IMG/VR virus record: IMGVR_UViG_3300044675_005446
Coordinates: 1-51,041 of that record
Length of the DNA stretch: 51,041 bases
Strand: one strand, 5' to 3'
Origin: a virus
The translations under genes were made by a program, and so were the position numbers. Shown one piece after another: positions 34,029 through 43,530 of the stretch; position 1 is the first letter of the stretch; each line of letters begins with the position of its first letter. Under the pieces are notes generated by a model. That model had not been told where the DNA came from. It made no database searches and saw only the letters and a program-made list of their open reading frames with translations.

Positions 34029-35876
34029 TTACGAATTTAACAACTTATCTAATTCTTTTGAAATTTCTCCTAAAGAATCTTGACCTTGGTCTAAATTAAA
34101 AAATCTACTTTGTTCTGCAAAACCACTTTCTAATAAGATATTCATTTTCTCTTTTTTAGATTCAGGAGTTACTTCAGCCTCACCCCCTGCTGGTGGAGCT
34201 TCTGCTGGTGGTGCTTCTACCCCTGCAGGTTCTGCAGTTTCAAAACCTCCACCTCCAAATGATGGTGTTGCTCCCGCATCTTCACCTCCAGTTGTTGCTG
34301 CGGCAGTCGCAGTACCTCCTGTAGCACTACCGTATAACTTGTCAATATTATCAAACAAACCTGTCTTGGTAATAACTGTAGGTGTTGCTTTAAGTTCTTC
34401 ACCGACAGCTCTTTCAATTCTTTGTTGTTGTAAATCCAATCTGATTTCTTCATCAGACCAACCAAAGATATGTTTCTTAGCCCATGTAGATGATGTAGGT
34501 TGAATACCGTTTCCTGGGTCCGCCACTAAATCTTTATACAATAATACCTTTTCTTTCCATACGTCGATTTTTAATAAATCTGCTTGTGTGGAAGGGTTAG
34601 TAAGACCTAATGTAAAGTTTTGTAATTCGTCTTCAAATCCTAATAGGAATAAGTGAACGATTGCTATTTTGTTTAACTCAGCAATCATACTTTTTTGAAT
34701 TCTGTTGATTGTACGAGCAAAACGGATATCTTGTAATGATAAGTTTTTACCATCACCAACAACTTCTTCAAATCCTAAGAATGCTTTAGGAACACGAAGT
34801 GCTGTTAATAATTTCTTTTGGATATATTCAATATCAGCAATCTCTGATAAGTTTGTTGCTCCAGGTAATGTTGTAATTGGGTCTGGAGCTGCAGGGTCAC
34901 GAACAGGGATAAAGTAATCTTGGTCAACCGCCATTTGGTTGAATCTCATATCCACGTTTCCTGTTTTTGAATCCACAACTTGTTCTCGTTTGAACTTGTT
35001 GGCAACACGGTTTACGTACGCTTCAACGTCATCATCATTCATGTTACCCACGAATACTTTAAACATTCTTCTTTCAGGCGCTCTTGATGTACGATAAATT
35101 AACATCGCATCTTCTGATAACAATAACTGTTTCCAAATACGTCTTGCTTTTTCCAACATAGATGTACCATAAGGAAGTTTTCTGTCATCACCTAATAATC
35201 TAAAGTGAGCAATTTCCCATGATTGGAATTCCATGTTTCTGTTCTTCCAAGTAAAGTGAAGGGCTTTTTTGTTCTCGTCTTTTTCCTGTGTAATATCAAC
35301 AGTAATTTTTGCGGTTACACCAACCTCATGACGTTCAATTTCAATTGTAGGTAATTGTTGGCAACCAATAATCCCTTTTTCAGGGTCCAATTTTAAGTAG
35401 ACAAAGTTATCACCATACTTACAAGTGTTTCTTGTCCACATAGGTAAGTTGGTGTTAATGTCTAAGTTATTGTTAAATAAATCGGCTAATACAGATTTAA
35501 TTCTTTTTGATTCAGAATAGATTTGTAAGATAAAACCATCTTCATTTGTTGTTGTAGATTCTTCAGAATAGATATCCAGCGCGGCTGAAATCTCAGGTGT
35601 ATACTCCATTGACTCGTAGTCATATTGTGCAGACAATCTTGATGGTTCATAATAAATTGCTTGGGAGTATAAGTTGTTTTCAACTTTAGCCCATTGATTC
35701 GTTAAATAATAAGTTTGTTGAGCTTGAAGTTTTTCCCTTTCATAATCATCACGATTTGGGGTACGTAGAAGTTCTTTTTTATCAAACTTAAAAGTCGGAT
35801 AATCCTGCTTCAATAATGAATTTGGCCCGAATGTTTGGGATAACCTCTGCCATACCGTTAGATTTTGTTCGCTCAT
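34029..35876 (-). CDS. 20: Portal protein, T4 gp20-like
   Basis: 615 residues. TPEISAALDIYSEESTT (about 72-88), WEIAHFRLLGDDRKLPYGTS (about 218-237), RAPERRMFKVFVGNM, and LSLQDIRFARTINRIQKSMI (about 382-401) are typical gp20 portal segments. The portal dodecamer forms the packaging vertex, starts prohead assembly and binds terminase. The C-terminal 100 residues include an Ala/Gly/Pro-rich linker (EPAGVEAPPAEAPPAGGEAE), absent from T4 gp20, followed by a short helix. Terminase gene lies immediately upstream. Confidence 0.95.
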   Translation of the reverse strand: MSEQNLTVWQRLSQTFGPNSLLKQDYPTFKFDKKELLRTPNRDDYEREKLQAQQTYYLTNQWAKVENNLYSQAIYYEPSRLSAQYDYESMEYTPEISAALDIYSEESTTTNEDGFILQIYSESKRIKSVLADLFNNNLDINTNLPMWTRNTCKYGDNFVYLKLDPEKGIIGCQQLPTIEIERHEVGVTAKITVDITQEKDENKKALHFTWKNRNMEFQSWEIAHFRLLGDDRKLPYGTSMLEKARRIWKQLLLSEDAMLIYRTSRAPERRMFKVFVGNMNDDDVEAYVNRVANKFKREQVVDSKTGNVDMRFNQMAVDQDYFIPVRDPAAPDPITTLPGATNLSEIADIEYIQKKLLTALRVPKAFLGFEEVVGDGKNLSLQDIRFARTINRIQKSMIAELNKIAIVHLFLLGFEDELQNFTLGLTNPSTQADLLKIDVWKEKVLLYKDLVADPGNGIQPTSSTWAKKHIFGWSDEEIRLDLQQQRIERAVGEELKATPTVITKTGLFDNIDKLYGSATGGTATAAATTGGEDAGATPSFGGGGFETAEPAGVEAPPAEAPPAGGEAEVTPESKKEKMNILLESGFAEQSRFFNLDQGQDSLGEISKELDKLLNS

Positions 35877-35904
35877 ATTACAATCTTACTAATTACTTTG
35901 ATAA

Positions 35905-35912
35905 TATAAATA
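35905..35912 (-). promoter_or_regulatory. Late-promoter-like element TATTTATA
   Basis: Minus strand reads TATTTATA, 28 nt before the portal ATG at 35876, in the gap after terminase. Confidence 0.4.
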
Positions 35913-35913
35913 C

Positions 35914-37677
35914 TTATCTGGCACCAAATAACCACCCATATTTTTGATAATCAGCTTTAGTTGCCTCACCATGATTACCCAAACCATTACCTCTACCCAT
36001 CTGTGGAACCATAGGGTTAAAGAATTCAGATGCGTTTTTATTTTCATTAACGGTTGTGGCCCATGAATTAATCATTGCCTTGGTATGATTGGTGACTTTT
36101 TCTAAAGATTGAAATGATTTTTCCGCAACATATAGTGCCATGGAAACTCCCATAATACAGTCATCGTGATGACCTTTTTGGTGGTCAGGTCTTCCATTAA
36201 TATAAATGAAAGTATTCATTTCATTATATAATCTACTCGAATATACTTTAAATCCATGTCTAACATTTTCTTCAAACGCAGCAATAATCTGAACTCTTTT
36301 TGAGTTAAAGTTAATACCTGGTATCTTATCGTTAATTTTTGGGTCCCATTTCCACTTATTACTTGTATCGACATTATCAACATATAACCCACCTTGATAA
36401 CTCAACTCTTGTAATTTTCTTGCAGTAGAAATACCCATACCTCCCGTGATATCAATTACACAGTAAGCGTTATACATAGTTCCCCATTTATATGCGATTT
36501 CCGCCAATACATCAGGTGGAACTTTGGCAACATATTCCAATACTTGCTCTCTTGTATCAAAATCAATGATTTGGATACTTGAGAAGTCTTCAGAGTCTCC
36601 TCTTGATACATCGACACCCATTACGTACTTATGTCCGTTTACAGGTTCTTTAAATATCCATAGTGAACCTCCCATCAACTTAGCTTGGGGCTCACGTAAC
36701 ATATTTTTGGATATTTCTTGCATCAATTCAGATTCGAATACGTTATCACCCGAACCTAAAAAGTCACATTCTAACTCCTGAGCCACCTTACGTCTATCAA
36801 ACTTCAACTTCTTAACCATACTCTCAAACCAAGCAGAACATGGTTTGTATCCTTGTTCGATATAGTCAGTTACTATTGAATGGTCTCTTTCGTATGGATT
36901 TTCCATCGATAAGTCGATAACGTCTTTGTCCGAATATTCTTCTCGGTTTAATAAGAAATGAACCAAGTCAGGAGTTTTAACCATATACAAATCTTTTGTA
37001 TATCTTGGGTCACGATACCAAAACATCTCAGATATTTTGAAATCGTTCATGTTTCTTAATGACTGGTCGTAGATTTCATAATAGATGGGGTCATATCCGT
37101 TTGGCGTGGATACAACGATTACCTTACCACCCGTAGATAGTGATGCCATACAGGCTGACCAGAAGTCTGAGTCTGCCTCGATAAACGCCGCCTCGTCAAA
37201 TACAAGGATGGTAGGTGTATAACCTCTCAAGGCATCTCGTGATGTCGCAACGGCTTTAACTTCACAGTTATTGGTTAATTTGAAATGTCGTTGTGAATTT
37301 TTTTCTTTCGAGAATCCAACACCAATCCATTCAGGCCATTGTTCTGTGAACCCCCTAACCTTATTGGCCATCTCCATAGATGTATCCAATTTGTTGGCGA
37401 TAATAAGAATTTTTTCTGGTTTGTTTTTCTTGGCAAAAACCAATCTTTTTGATATCCAAGCGGCAGTTACTGTAGATACACCCGCCTGACGATACTTTAA
37501 CGCAATGTTTTCGTTGTATGTGTCATAGTCTTCTATCAGACTAACTTGGTCGGGGAATAAATCTAATGGGACGTATTTTGATACGGTATTATCGTATGTC
37601 TGTAAATAAGTACGAAGTGCATAAGGTGTGTTCCTCATACACTTCGTTACCTCTATAATCAGTTGTTCTTTATTCAC
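35914..37677 (-). CDS. 17: Terminase large subunit, T4 gp17-like
   Basis: 587 residues; starts with GTG at 37677. The ATPase domain has Walker A-like KYRQAGVSTVTA (about 61-72) and Walker B ILVFDEAAFIEAD (about 160-172), then motif III VVSTPNG. The nuclease domain has VMGVDVSRGDSEDF (metal-binding Asp), CVIDITGGMG and HHDDCIMG (about 523-530). The enzyme packages and cuts phage DNA at the portal. A distinct small terminase is not recognised in the window. The upstream gene ends 5 nt before it. Confidence 0.96.
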   Translation of the reverse strand: MNKEQLIIEVTKCMRNTPYALRTYLQTYDNTVSKYVPLDLFPDQVSLIEDYDTYNENIALKYRQAGVSTVTAAWISKRLVFAKKNKPEKILIIANKLDTSMEMANKVRGFTEQWPEWIGVGFSKEKNSQRHFKLTNNCEVKAVATSRDALRGYTPTILVFDEAAFIEADSDFWSACMASLSTGGKVIVVSTPNGYDPIYYEIYDQSLRNMNDFKISEMFWYRDPRYTKDLYMVKTPDLVHFLLNREEYSDKDVIDLSMENPYERDHSIVTDYIEQGYKPCSAWFESMVKKLKFDRRKVAQELECDFLGSGDNVFESELMQEISKNMLREPQAKLMGGSLWIFKEPVNGHKYVMGVDVSRGDSEDFSSIQIIDFDTREQVLEYVAKVPPDVLAEIAYKWGTMYNAYCVIDITGGMGISTARKLQELSYQGGLYVDNVDTSNKWKWDPKINDKIPGINFNSKRVQIIAAFEENVRHGFKVYSSRLYNEMNTFIYINGRPDHQKGHHDDCIMGVSMALYVAEKSFQSLEKVTNHTKAMINSWATTVNENKNASEFFNPMVPQMGRGNGLGNHGEATKADYQKYGWLFGAR

Positions 37678-37682
37678 ACATG

Positions 37683-38978
37683 TTAGTTAGGTCTTGTTAT
37701 GCCTAAACCACTTAAGAAATCATCTAATCCATCATCATCATCAGGGTCGATATCCTCTTCCTCTTTGTAATCGTCATACTCATCTTTCATTTGCTTAGCT
37801 TCTCTAACAATTTCTTCAAATCGTTTTTTTGCTCTTGCCAATTTAGTTGAGTCTTCTGATATAGCGTTTCCGATAATTTCCAAGAATTCTTTGGCCTCAA
37901 TTTGATATAATAAGATATGGAACCAATTAATCAATCCTTTGTATTCAGGGTCAAAAATATCATCAGGTAATGCAAAACGTATTTTCTCTACGATTTCAGG
38001 ACCAATACGTAATTGCATTGGTTCATTTGCCAATGTGTCAACTTGACCCATAACTTTTTCTCTCATACCAGGGTCAGATGGTAATCCATGTCTACCTTTG
38101 GCTTCTTCTAAACCTTTAATAATTTCATGACAAAGGATTGGGAAAATTAAACCTGTTGCAACAATTCTAGTATCAGGTCTTTCTTCACCTTCTTCTCCTT
38201 CACCACCACCATCTTCATCGTCAGTATCTTCTAATTCAACTTTACCCGCAACTCCTTGACCTGTTTGACTCATTTGTTCAATCATCTGTTCCATACTAAA
38301 GTATAAGAAATCGTTGATTGCCATAATACCTAAATAGTCACGATATAATGACGGGTCAATTGCATCTAATCTTGATTTAACATCAGGTTTTTGGAAAAGG
38401 TAATGACCTTTTTTTGCCGCCCCTTGAATAAGAGCGTTAATAATATTTCTTTTGTGTTTTTCTAACTCTAATATCTCTTCGTCAGTCAAATCTTCAATAT
38501 CAAAAGAAGGGAATTGTAATTTTTCTTTTTTCTCTTCATCTTCTTCGTCATCATCTTCAGGTTCAGGTTGCATTCTGAAATTGTCTGTAGATGGCATCCC
38601 TAAAGACGCTTCAATTTCATACCAATCTGCAGGAACCTCAGCATCTTCCAATGACGCTTCTTTTGCCAACTCAATTAATTCATCTCTGTGGGCCGCTTCG
38701 ATTCTCATAATGTTAGGTAGTTTTCTCATCATCTCTTGATAAATCATACCTTGTACTTGTTGAGAACTTAAGTCTTCAATACCTGTAACTTGACTTAACT
38801 TATCCGCAACTTTTTGGAATCGTTTACTAACCAATCTTTGTACGTCTTCAGCACCTTTTTTCATTGCAGGATTCGTAGCATATAATCCTTCAGGACTAGC
38901 CAACTTCCTTTCAAGGTTGGGGTCCATTCTTTCGGGTCTGTTCCCGTAATCGATTTGTTCTTTAATTTTTCTTGCCAT
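37683..38978 (-). CDS. Hypothetical acidic structural-type protein
   Basis: 431 residues. N-terminus basic and helical (SKRFQKVADKLSQVTGIEDL), then acidic low-complexity (PEPEDDDEEDEEKKEKL; DDEDGGGEGEEGEERPD) and helical segments (KFAL-like EIVEKIRFALPDDIFDP; LINWFHILLYQIEAKEFLEI). C-terminus very acidic (EEEDIDPDDDDGLDDFLSG). Directly upstream of terminase and downstream of other virion-type genes. Too large for T4 gp16; an assembly or head-tail role is inferred from position only. Confidence 0.55.
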   Translation of the reverse strand: MARKIKEQIDYGNRPERMDPNLERKLASPEGLYATNPAMKKGAEDVQRLVSKRFQKVADKLSQVTGIEDLSSQQVQGMIYQEMMRKLPNIMRIEAAHRDELIELAKEASLEDAEVPADWYEIEASLGMPSTDNFRMQPEPEDDDEEDEEKKEKLQFPSFDIEDLTDEEILELEKHKRNIINALIQGAAKKGHYLFQKPDVKSRLDAIDPSLYRDYLGIMAINDFLYFSMEQMIEQMSQTGQGVAGKVELEDTDDEDGGGEGEEGEERPDTRIVATGLIFPILCHEIIKGLEEAKGRHGLPSDPGMREKVMGQVDTLANEPMQLRIGPEIVEKIRFALPDDIFDPEYKGLINWFHILLYQIEAKEFLEIIGNAISEDSTKLARAKKRFEEIVREAKQMKDEYDDYKEEEDIDPDDDDGLDDFLSGLGITRPN

Positions 38979-38980
38979 GA

Positions 38981-39754
38981 TTATTTTTGTAGTATTTGCA
39001 TTATAACGTCAATCACTTTTTCTTTTGCATCTTCAGGTGAAACTTTTTTTGCCTTTGGAGCAGGGTTCTCACCAGGGTTTGGATTCTTACCTGGGTGTGC
39101 AGGTCTTGGTCTTTTACCAGGAGATACACCAGGTTTTGTTGGTGCTGGTTTTGTTGTTGGTGATGGTGCAGTACCTTGTTCTGAAATGTACTTTACTAAG
39201 TCACCTTTTGTAATTTTTGGAGGCATGTGTTTTTCCACGATTTTTTGTATTTGAGATTCTAAAAACAAAGATACGGGATTTTTTCCTTCTCCCAACTGTT
39301 TTTTTACTTCTTTAACACATCTTTCCCATTTTCTTGATTTTTTAGGTCCAACTTGTGTATGACAAATAGCCCAAGCGTTTGGTCTATCTTTATCTTCAGA
39401 CATACCAATCATTTTACTATCGTGATTTTCTGGTGATGTATCATCATCCATACCATCATCGGCCGCTTGATATTCATCATGAGAACCTTGTTGTCCTGTA
39501 TAGGCTTGGTCGGCATCCAAATCAAAATCATCATCTTCTTCCAAACCAAGTTTTTTCATTTTGGATTCAACGTCGGTTAACTTTTGATTTAAAATGTCAA
39601 TATTTTTTACTTTTTCAGCTACTTTTGGATTTGTTGCTTGTTCAGTAAACATTTTTTTGTGTAATACATTAATTTGAGATTCAGTTAATTTACTAACAGT
39701 GTTAGATGATAAACCTTTTTCAATTAGTTGAAGTGCTTTTATATTAGTTTTCAT
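38981..39754 (-). CDS. KLTES-motif protein with basic Cys module
   Basis: 257 residues. Residues about 18-37 contain SKLTESQINVLHKKMFTEQ, matching VKLTESDLNRIVKKVLSE at 24368. The middle is acidic; residues about 125-150 read AICHTQVGPKKSRKWERCVK, a lysine/Cys module like those in the other KLTES proteins. The C-terminus is a Pro/Lys-rich linker (TKPAPTKPGVSPGKRPRPAH) plus a basic helix (EDAKEKVIDVIMQILQ). Probably a virion or head-internal protein, by analogy. It overlaps the upstream gene by 11 nt. Confidence 0.55.
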   Translation of the reverse strand: MKTNIKALQLIEKGLSSNTVSKLTESQINVLHKKMFTEQATNPKVAEKVKNIDILNQKLTDVESKMKKLGLEEDDDFDLDADQAYTGQQGSHDEYQAADDGMDDDTSPENHDSKMIGMSEDKDRPNAWAICHTQVGPKKSRKWERCVKEVKKQLGEGKNPVSLFLESQIQKIVEKHMPPKITKGDLVKYISEQGTAPSPTTKPAPTKPGVSPGKRPRPAHPGKNPNPGENPAPKAKKVSPEDAKEKVIDVIMQILQK

Positions 39755-40139
39755 AGACTACTTTTTGTTCAAATTCTAAAACCAAATCTCTTTCATAGAG
39801 TTTGTCTTTTATTTCTTTTTCAGGAGTTCCAAATCTAAAGACCAATCTTTTTTGTCCTTCAGATTCTTCATCTTCCCAGGCTAATGCAACAACATCATCC
39901 ATTGCATCTATCATACAAAAAAAATCGGAGTTCTGAATCAATTCCAATTTTAAATCAGTATTTCTCAGAACTCCTACTTTCTTAATATATTTTAATTCAG
40001 GTGGTGATGGGTATCCGTTAGAAGGTTTACTTTCCCAAGATTCTCCCCATACATCCAAACTATCTGAAAAAATGAACTCATATAAATTATCTCCCTTATA
40101 GTTAGGACCAAGTCCGTTAATATAAGTTAAATAACTCAT
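39744..40139 (-). CDS. Hypothetical protein
   Basis: 131 residues with a mixed alpha/beta sequence: YEFIFSDSLDVWGESW, then LIQNSDFFCMIDAMDDVVAL and LVFRFGTPEKEIKDKLYERD. No family is recognised. It is tightly coupled to its neighbours: ATGA overlap with the gene at 40136 and 11-nt overlap with the gene downstream, so it belongs to the same virion-gene transcript. Possibly a small assembly protein. Confidence 0.55.
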   Translation of the reverse strand: MSYLTYINGLGPNYKGDNLYEFIFSDSLDVWGESWESKPSNGYPSPPELKYIKKVGVLRNTDLKLELIQNSDFFCMIDAMDDVVALAWEDEESEGQKRLVFRFGTPEKEIKDKLYERDLVLEFEQKVVYEN

Positions 40140-41452
40140 AGTATTTCTCCGTTTGGTGTAATTTTAACTTGACCTGATTTAGTTTCAAAAACCAAATTCT
40201 TTTTATTAGTAACACCAATAAATTTAGAATTTATGTTCTCTTTTACAAATTTTTCTGCTGCTAATTCTTGTTCGATAGTTTCAGTCATTTTTGTAACTGA
40301 CTCCATAATATTCTTAACAACTGATTTCTTTTGTAATTGTAATTTAACTTGTTTTTCTTTTTGTTCTCTAATTTCTTTTTTAGACATTTCAAAATATTTT
40401 GAAATTACTTTGTCAACTTTTGATTCACCAAAGATACTGTCAAAGATTGCTCCGTTACCGTGACTTTCATCTTCATATTCACCTTTATAATTAGGGTCGT
40501 AATCCTCATCATAATCTTCAGAATAACGACTATCCTCATAATCTTCACCTAATTCAACACCTTCAATTGCAACGTCCATATCTGCTTGAATATCCTCAAC
40601 TTCACTATCGTCAGTCATATCTTCACCATCCATATCGTCTTCTTGACCAAATTCTTCAGTTTCATCTTCTTCAAATTTTGTCATGATATCTTCTTTATCT
40701 TCTTCACTTAACGAAGTTAAATCAAGTGATGATAATACCATATTGATAACGTATTTAACATCTTCAGATGTCATACCATCCTCATTATCAAGAGTTCTGA
40801 TTTTTTGAGTTAATTTACCTGTTAACTTTTGAATTGTTTTGAAAGTTATTTTTTCTTCCATACCTTCTCCGCCTTCTTCAGCGTCAACATCTACATCAAC
40901 ATCAAGTTCTTCACCACCCATGTCATCCATTGGCATAGCCTCACCACCCATGTCATCCATTGGCATTCCTTCACCACCCATATCTGTCGGTGATGGTGGT
41001 AATTCAGGTGATGGTACCGCAGGTGGTTCAGCAGGTGCTGCAGGAGCCATGTCCATTGGAGCTGGTGCTGGTTTAGGAGTTTTTAAAGTGAATTTTTTTT
41101 GTTCACCGTATAACGATACACCTTCTTCATTTTCGTTAAGTCTGTTTAACTCACCAGCAACAAGGTTTAACCTTTTTAATGCCTGAGAATAAGATGAATA
41201 ATATTTTCTATTTTTCATCGGTTCGATGTAGTCAGTTTCTGACTCAGAAATAGTTTTCTTAATGATATAACCTTGTCTTTCTCTAACAATTTGGTAATTG
41301 TTTCCATCTGCAAGAGAAATTGAATACTCCGAAGTAGCGTTTTCATTTATAGTTTTAGTGGTTGCCTCTTTAAATCTGGCAATCTCCATAATTCTATTTA
41401 ATTTGTCTTGGCCTGTAAGTTTTTCACTTCCAATTGGTTTTAAGTCTGCCAT
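40136..41452 (-). CDS. Acidic, low-complexity structural-type protein
   Basis: 438 residues. N-terminal helix (GQDKLNRIMEIARFKEATTK), then a short SPEG-like beta region (YSISLADGNNYQIVRERQGY), a Pro/Ala linker (PAPAPMDMAPAAPAEPP), repeated MDDMGGE units, a very acidic centre and a helical C-terminus (KKEIREQKEKQVKLQLQKKS; GQVKITPNGEIL). The acidic/basic layout resembles the scaffold protein and may mark another head-core component. No family recognised. Confidence 0.55.
   Translation of the reverse strand: MADLKPIGSEKLTGQDKLNRIMEIARFKEATTKTINENATSEYSISLADGNNYQIVRERQGYIIKKTISESETDYIEPMKNRKYYSSYSQALKRLNLVAGELNRLNENEEGVSLYGEQKKFTLKTPKPAPAPMDMAPAAPAEPPAVPSPELPPSPTDMGGEGMPMDDMGGEAMPMDDMGGEELDVDVDVDAEEGGEGMEEKITFKTIQKLTGKLTQKIRTLDNEDGMTSEDVKYVINMVLSSLDLTSLSEEDKEDIMTKFEEDETEEFGQEDDMDGEDMTDDSEVEDIQADMDVAIEGVELGEDYEDSRYSEDYDEDYDPNYKGEYEDESHGNGAIFDSIFGESKVDKVISKYFEMSKKEIREQKEKQVKLQLQKKSVVKNIMESVTKMTETIEQELAAEKFVKENINSKFIGVTNKKNLVFETKSGQVKITPNGEIL
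40886..40981. repeat. In-gene tandem repeat (33-bp unit)
   Basis: Nearly identical units containing CACCCATGTCATCCATTGGC, encoding MDDMGGE(A/G)MP repeats of the acidic protein on the minus strand. Two full copies and a partial third. Confidence 0.75.
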
Positions 41453-41471
41453 ATTTGTTGTTCTTTAGTTT

Positions 41472-43505
41472 TTAGTTATTTAGTCCGTCAAATCCACCTA
41501 AGGTGATTCCGTTTAATTGTGATATAGGTGCGCCGTACTCATCAGTAAACACTGGGTGAGGTGCGATTGCTCCCGCAGGTGCCGTACCACCACTAAATCC
41601 ACCTAAGATATCAATAGTGTATGCGTATTGTTCATCAGCTGAGAACCCTGTCCAATTCGGTGTGAATGAAGGTGTCGGAGTGATGTTTGGTGTACCTGTT
41701 TGAGTTTGTGTTGGAGTTTGTGTTGTTGTTTTTGTAGGTGTTACCGCTGGTGTACCTGTTTGAGTTTGTGTTGGAGTATTTGATGCGGTTATACTTGGAG
41801 TTACTGTATTAGTTGGAGTAACTGTTGGTGTTTTAGTTGTTGTTGCCGAAGGTGTAACTGCCGCAGTACCTGTTTGAGTAGGTGTTGACGTTTGAGTTGT
41901 TGTTGGTGTTACAGTTGGAGTTTTAGTTAAAGTTGGTGTATTTGTTGCAGTAACACTTGGTGTAACGCTTGGTGTTGCAGTATTTGAAGGTGTGATTGTT
42001 GCGGTCACGCTTGGTGTTGGAGTTGGTAATGGACAAGTACCAATTGCGGTAAATGTACCATTCCCTGAAACAACCACGATTCTTTTTGCACAAGTCCTTA
42101 AAATATTAAAGGCCTGAACTTGAACCGTATTAGTAAATCCATTACAATCTATAATAAAGAAAGTAGTATCTGTCGTTCCACCATTTAAATCATAAGTCTT
42201 ACATACATTTGGTGTTTCACTTGGTGTTGGTGTAACGGATGCAGTATTAGTAGGTGTTGCAGTATTTGTTGCGGTCACAGTAGGAGTAGGTGTTGTGGTT
42301 GGAGTAGGTGTTGGAGTATCCGTAACATTATCCGTTGGTGTTTGAGTTACAGTTGGTGTCGGACTTATTGATACAGTACCTGTTGGAGTTTGAGTTAACG
42401 TTGCGGTCTGAGTTGTTGTTGGAGACGCAGTCAACGTAGTCGTAGTAGTTGGTGTTTGAGTATTTGTCGCAGTTGTTGTTGGTGTTTGAGTATTTGTTGC
42501 CGTTGTTGTTGGTGTTTGAGTATTTGTTGCCGTTGTTGTTGGTGTTTGAGTATTTGTCGCAGTTGTTGTTGGTGTTGTTGTTGGTGTTGTTGTTGGTGTT
42601 GCGGTTGGGGTTGGAGTTGGTAATGGTCCAATTTGAAGTACTATTGACCCTGCAGTAGAACCTGAACCATAAGTCCAAGTATATGTTCCAGGTGTAACCC
42701 CTAAAGTTGAAAAACTTTTATTTGTAAATGTTGCGTTTGAATTAATTTGTGTTTCCGATACGTATGGGTCGGGTAAAATAATATTATTACTATACCCTCC
42801 TACACCTACCGTATCACCTCCTTGACTATTTGGTGTTGAGCTTACGGAACTACCAAAATTAACAGGACCTGAAAGATATCCATTGTATCTAAGACCGTTA
42901 CTTGGAGCACTAATTAATTCTGCTAAATCACCATTTAATGATGAACCTAACGAATATGATGTTGGAGAACTAAAAGATGTTGTATTAACTGTTCCTGTTC
43001 CCGAAAAAACAACATCAGAACCAACTTCATCCAAGTATAAATTCAATACTGCTGGTGGAGGACCAACTTGCATTACTATTGAATCGGCATTCGCACCTGA
43101 ACCCCAACTCCAAGTATAGATTCCTCGCGTAAGTCCCATACCCGACAATGTTTTTGAATTAAATGTTGTTGTTGTTAAAATTGGGTCACCTGATACGTAA
43201 TTTTGTGGGACATATAAATATGCAGTAAATAATCCCCCATTAATAACACCAAAAATACTCCCAGAACCTGAATTACCAAATGAAAATCCTCCAGAACCAA
43301 GTGATGTTGGTCCTGTAACACCTATTGAATATTCCCAAGTAGGTGTACCAACTGTGGGCCCAACTTGCCAAAAAGGACCTGATGGATTTATTCTACCGTT
43401 AGCAGTGGTATTAGCAGGTGACCCCAATGATGAAGTATTTACAGAGCCACTACCCGACATTACTACGTTAGACCCAACTTCAAGTATAGTGATTAATATT
43501 GACAT
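41472..43505 (-). CDS. Mucin-like Thr/Pro-rich fibre-type protein
   Basis: 677 residues. Two copies of a beta domain begin EVGSNVVMSGSGSVNTSS (about 7) and EVGSDVVFSGTGTVNTTS (about 160), each ending near LQIGP. Then a long Thr/Pro/Ala tract (about 300-430 and 500-620) of TPTTTATNTQ and TPTVTxT units, with a Cys-containing beta insert between (VCKTYDLNGGTTDTTFFIID; NILRTCAKRIVVV). The C-terminus (DEQYAYTIDILGGFSGGT) is globular. Such tracts are extended and, in other organisms, O-glycosylated. A decorated fibre or head-surface protein is likely; glycosylation is a hypothesis suggested by the island at 1.7-17.8 kb. Confidence 0.65.
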   Translation of the reverse strand: MSILITILEVGSNVVMSGSGSVNTSSLGSPANTTANGRINPSGPFWQVGPTVGTPTWEYSIGVTGPTSLGSGGFSFGNSGSGSIFGVINGGLFTAYLYVPQNYVSGDPILTTTTFNSKTLSGMGLTRGIYTWSWGSGANADSIVMQVGPPPAVLNLYLDEVGSDVVFSGTGTVNTTSFSSPTSYSLGSSLNGDLAELISAPSNGLRYNGYLSGPVNFGSSVSSTPNSQGGDTVGVGGYSNNIILPDPYVSETQINSNATFTNKSFSTLGVTPGTYTWTYGSGSTAGSIVLQIGPLPTPTPTATPTTTPTTTPTTTATNTQTPTTTATNTQTPTTTATNTQTPTTTATNTQTPTTTTTLTASPTTTQTATLTQTPTGTVSISPTPTVTQTPTDNVTDTPTPTPTTTPTPTVTATNTATPTNTASVTPTPSETPNVCKTYDLNGGTTDTTFFIIDCNGFTNTVQVQAFNILRTCAKRIVVVSGNGTFTAIGTCPLPTPTPSVTATITPSNTATPSVTPSVTATNTPTLTKTPTVTPTTTQTSTPTQTGTAAVTPSATTTKTPTVTPTNTVTPSITASNTPTQTQTGTPAVTPTKTTTQTPTQTQTGTPNITPTPSFTPNWTGFSADEQYAYTIDILGGFSGGTAPAGAIAPHPVFTDEYGAPISQLNGITLGGFDGLNN
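42451..42570. repeat. Four exact-period 30-bp tandem repeats
   Basis: Copies at 42451-42480, 42481-42510, 42511-42540 and 42541-42570, each starting GGTGTTTGAGTATTTGT; two sequence versions alternate as A-B-B-A. They encode TPTTTATNTQ units. Shorter 12-bp units follow to about 42600. Likely to expand or contract by slippage. Confidence 0.9.
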
Positions 43506-43517
43506 TTAATTTTTCTT

Positions 43518-43525
43518 AATAAATA
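43518..43525 (-). promoter_or_regulatory. Late-promoter-like element TATTTATT
   Basis: Minus strand reads TATTTATT, 12 nt before the ATG of the mucin-like gene at 43505. Confidence 0.4.
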
Positions 43526-43530
43526 TACGA

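Noticed and set aside
37683-38978. Small terminase subunit
   Set aside because: It lies next to the large terminase, but at 431 residues with acidic low-complexity regions it does not look like T4 gp16.
42451-42570. CRISPR-like array
   Set aside because: The 30-bp units are directly adjacent with no spacers and are in frame inside a protein gene.
42328-42678. Open frames in other phases of the Thr-rich region (both strands)
   Set aside because: They are shadows of the low-complexity repeat; Asn/Thr or Leu/Val runs with no coding character.
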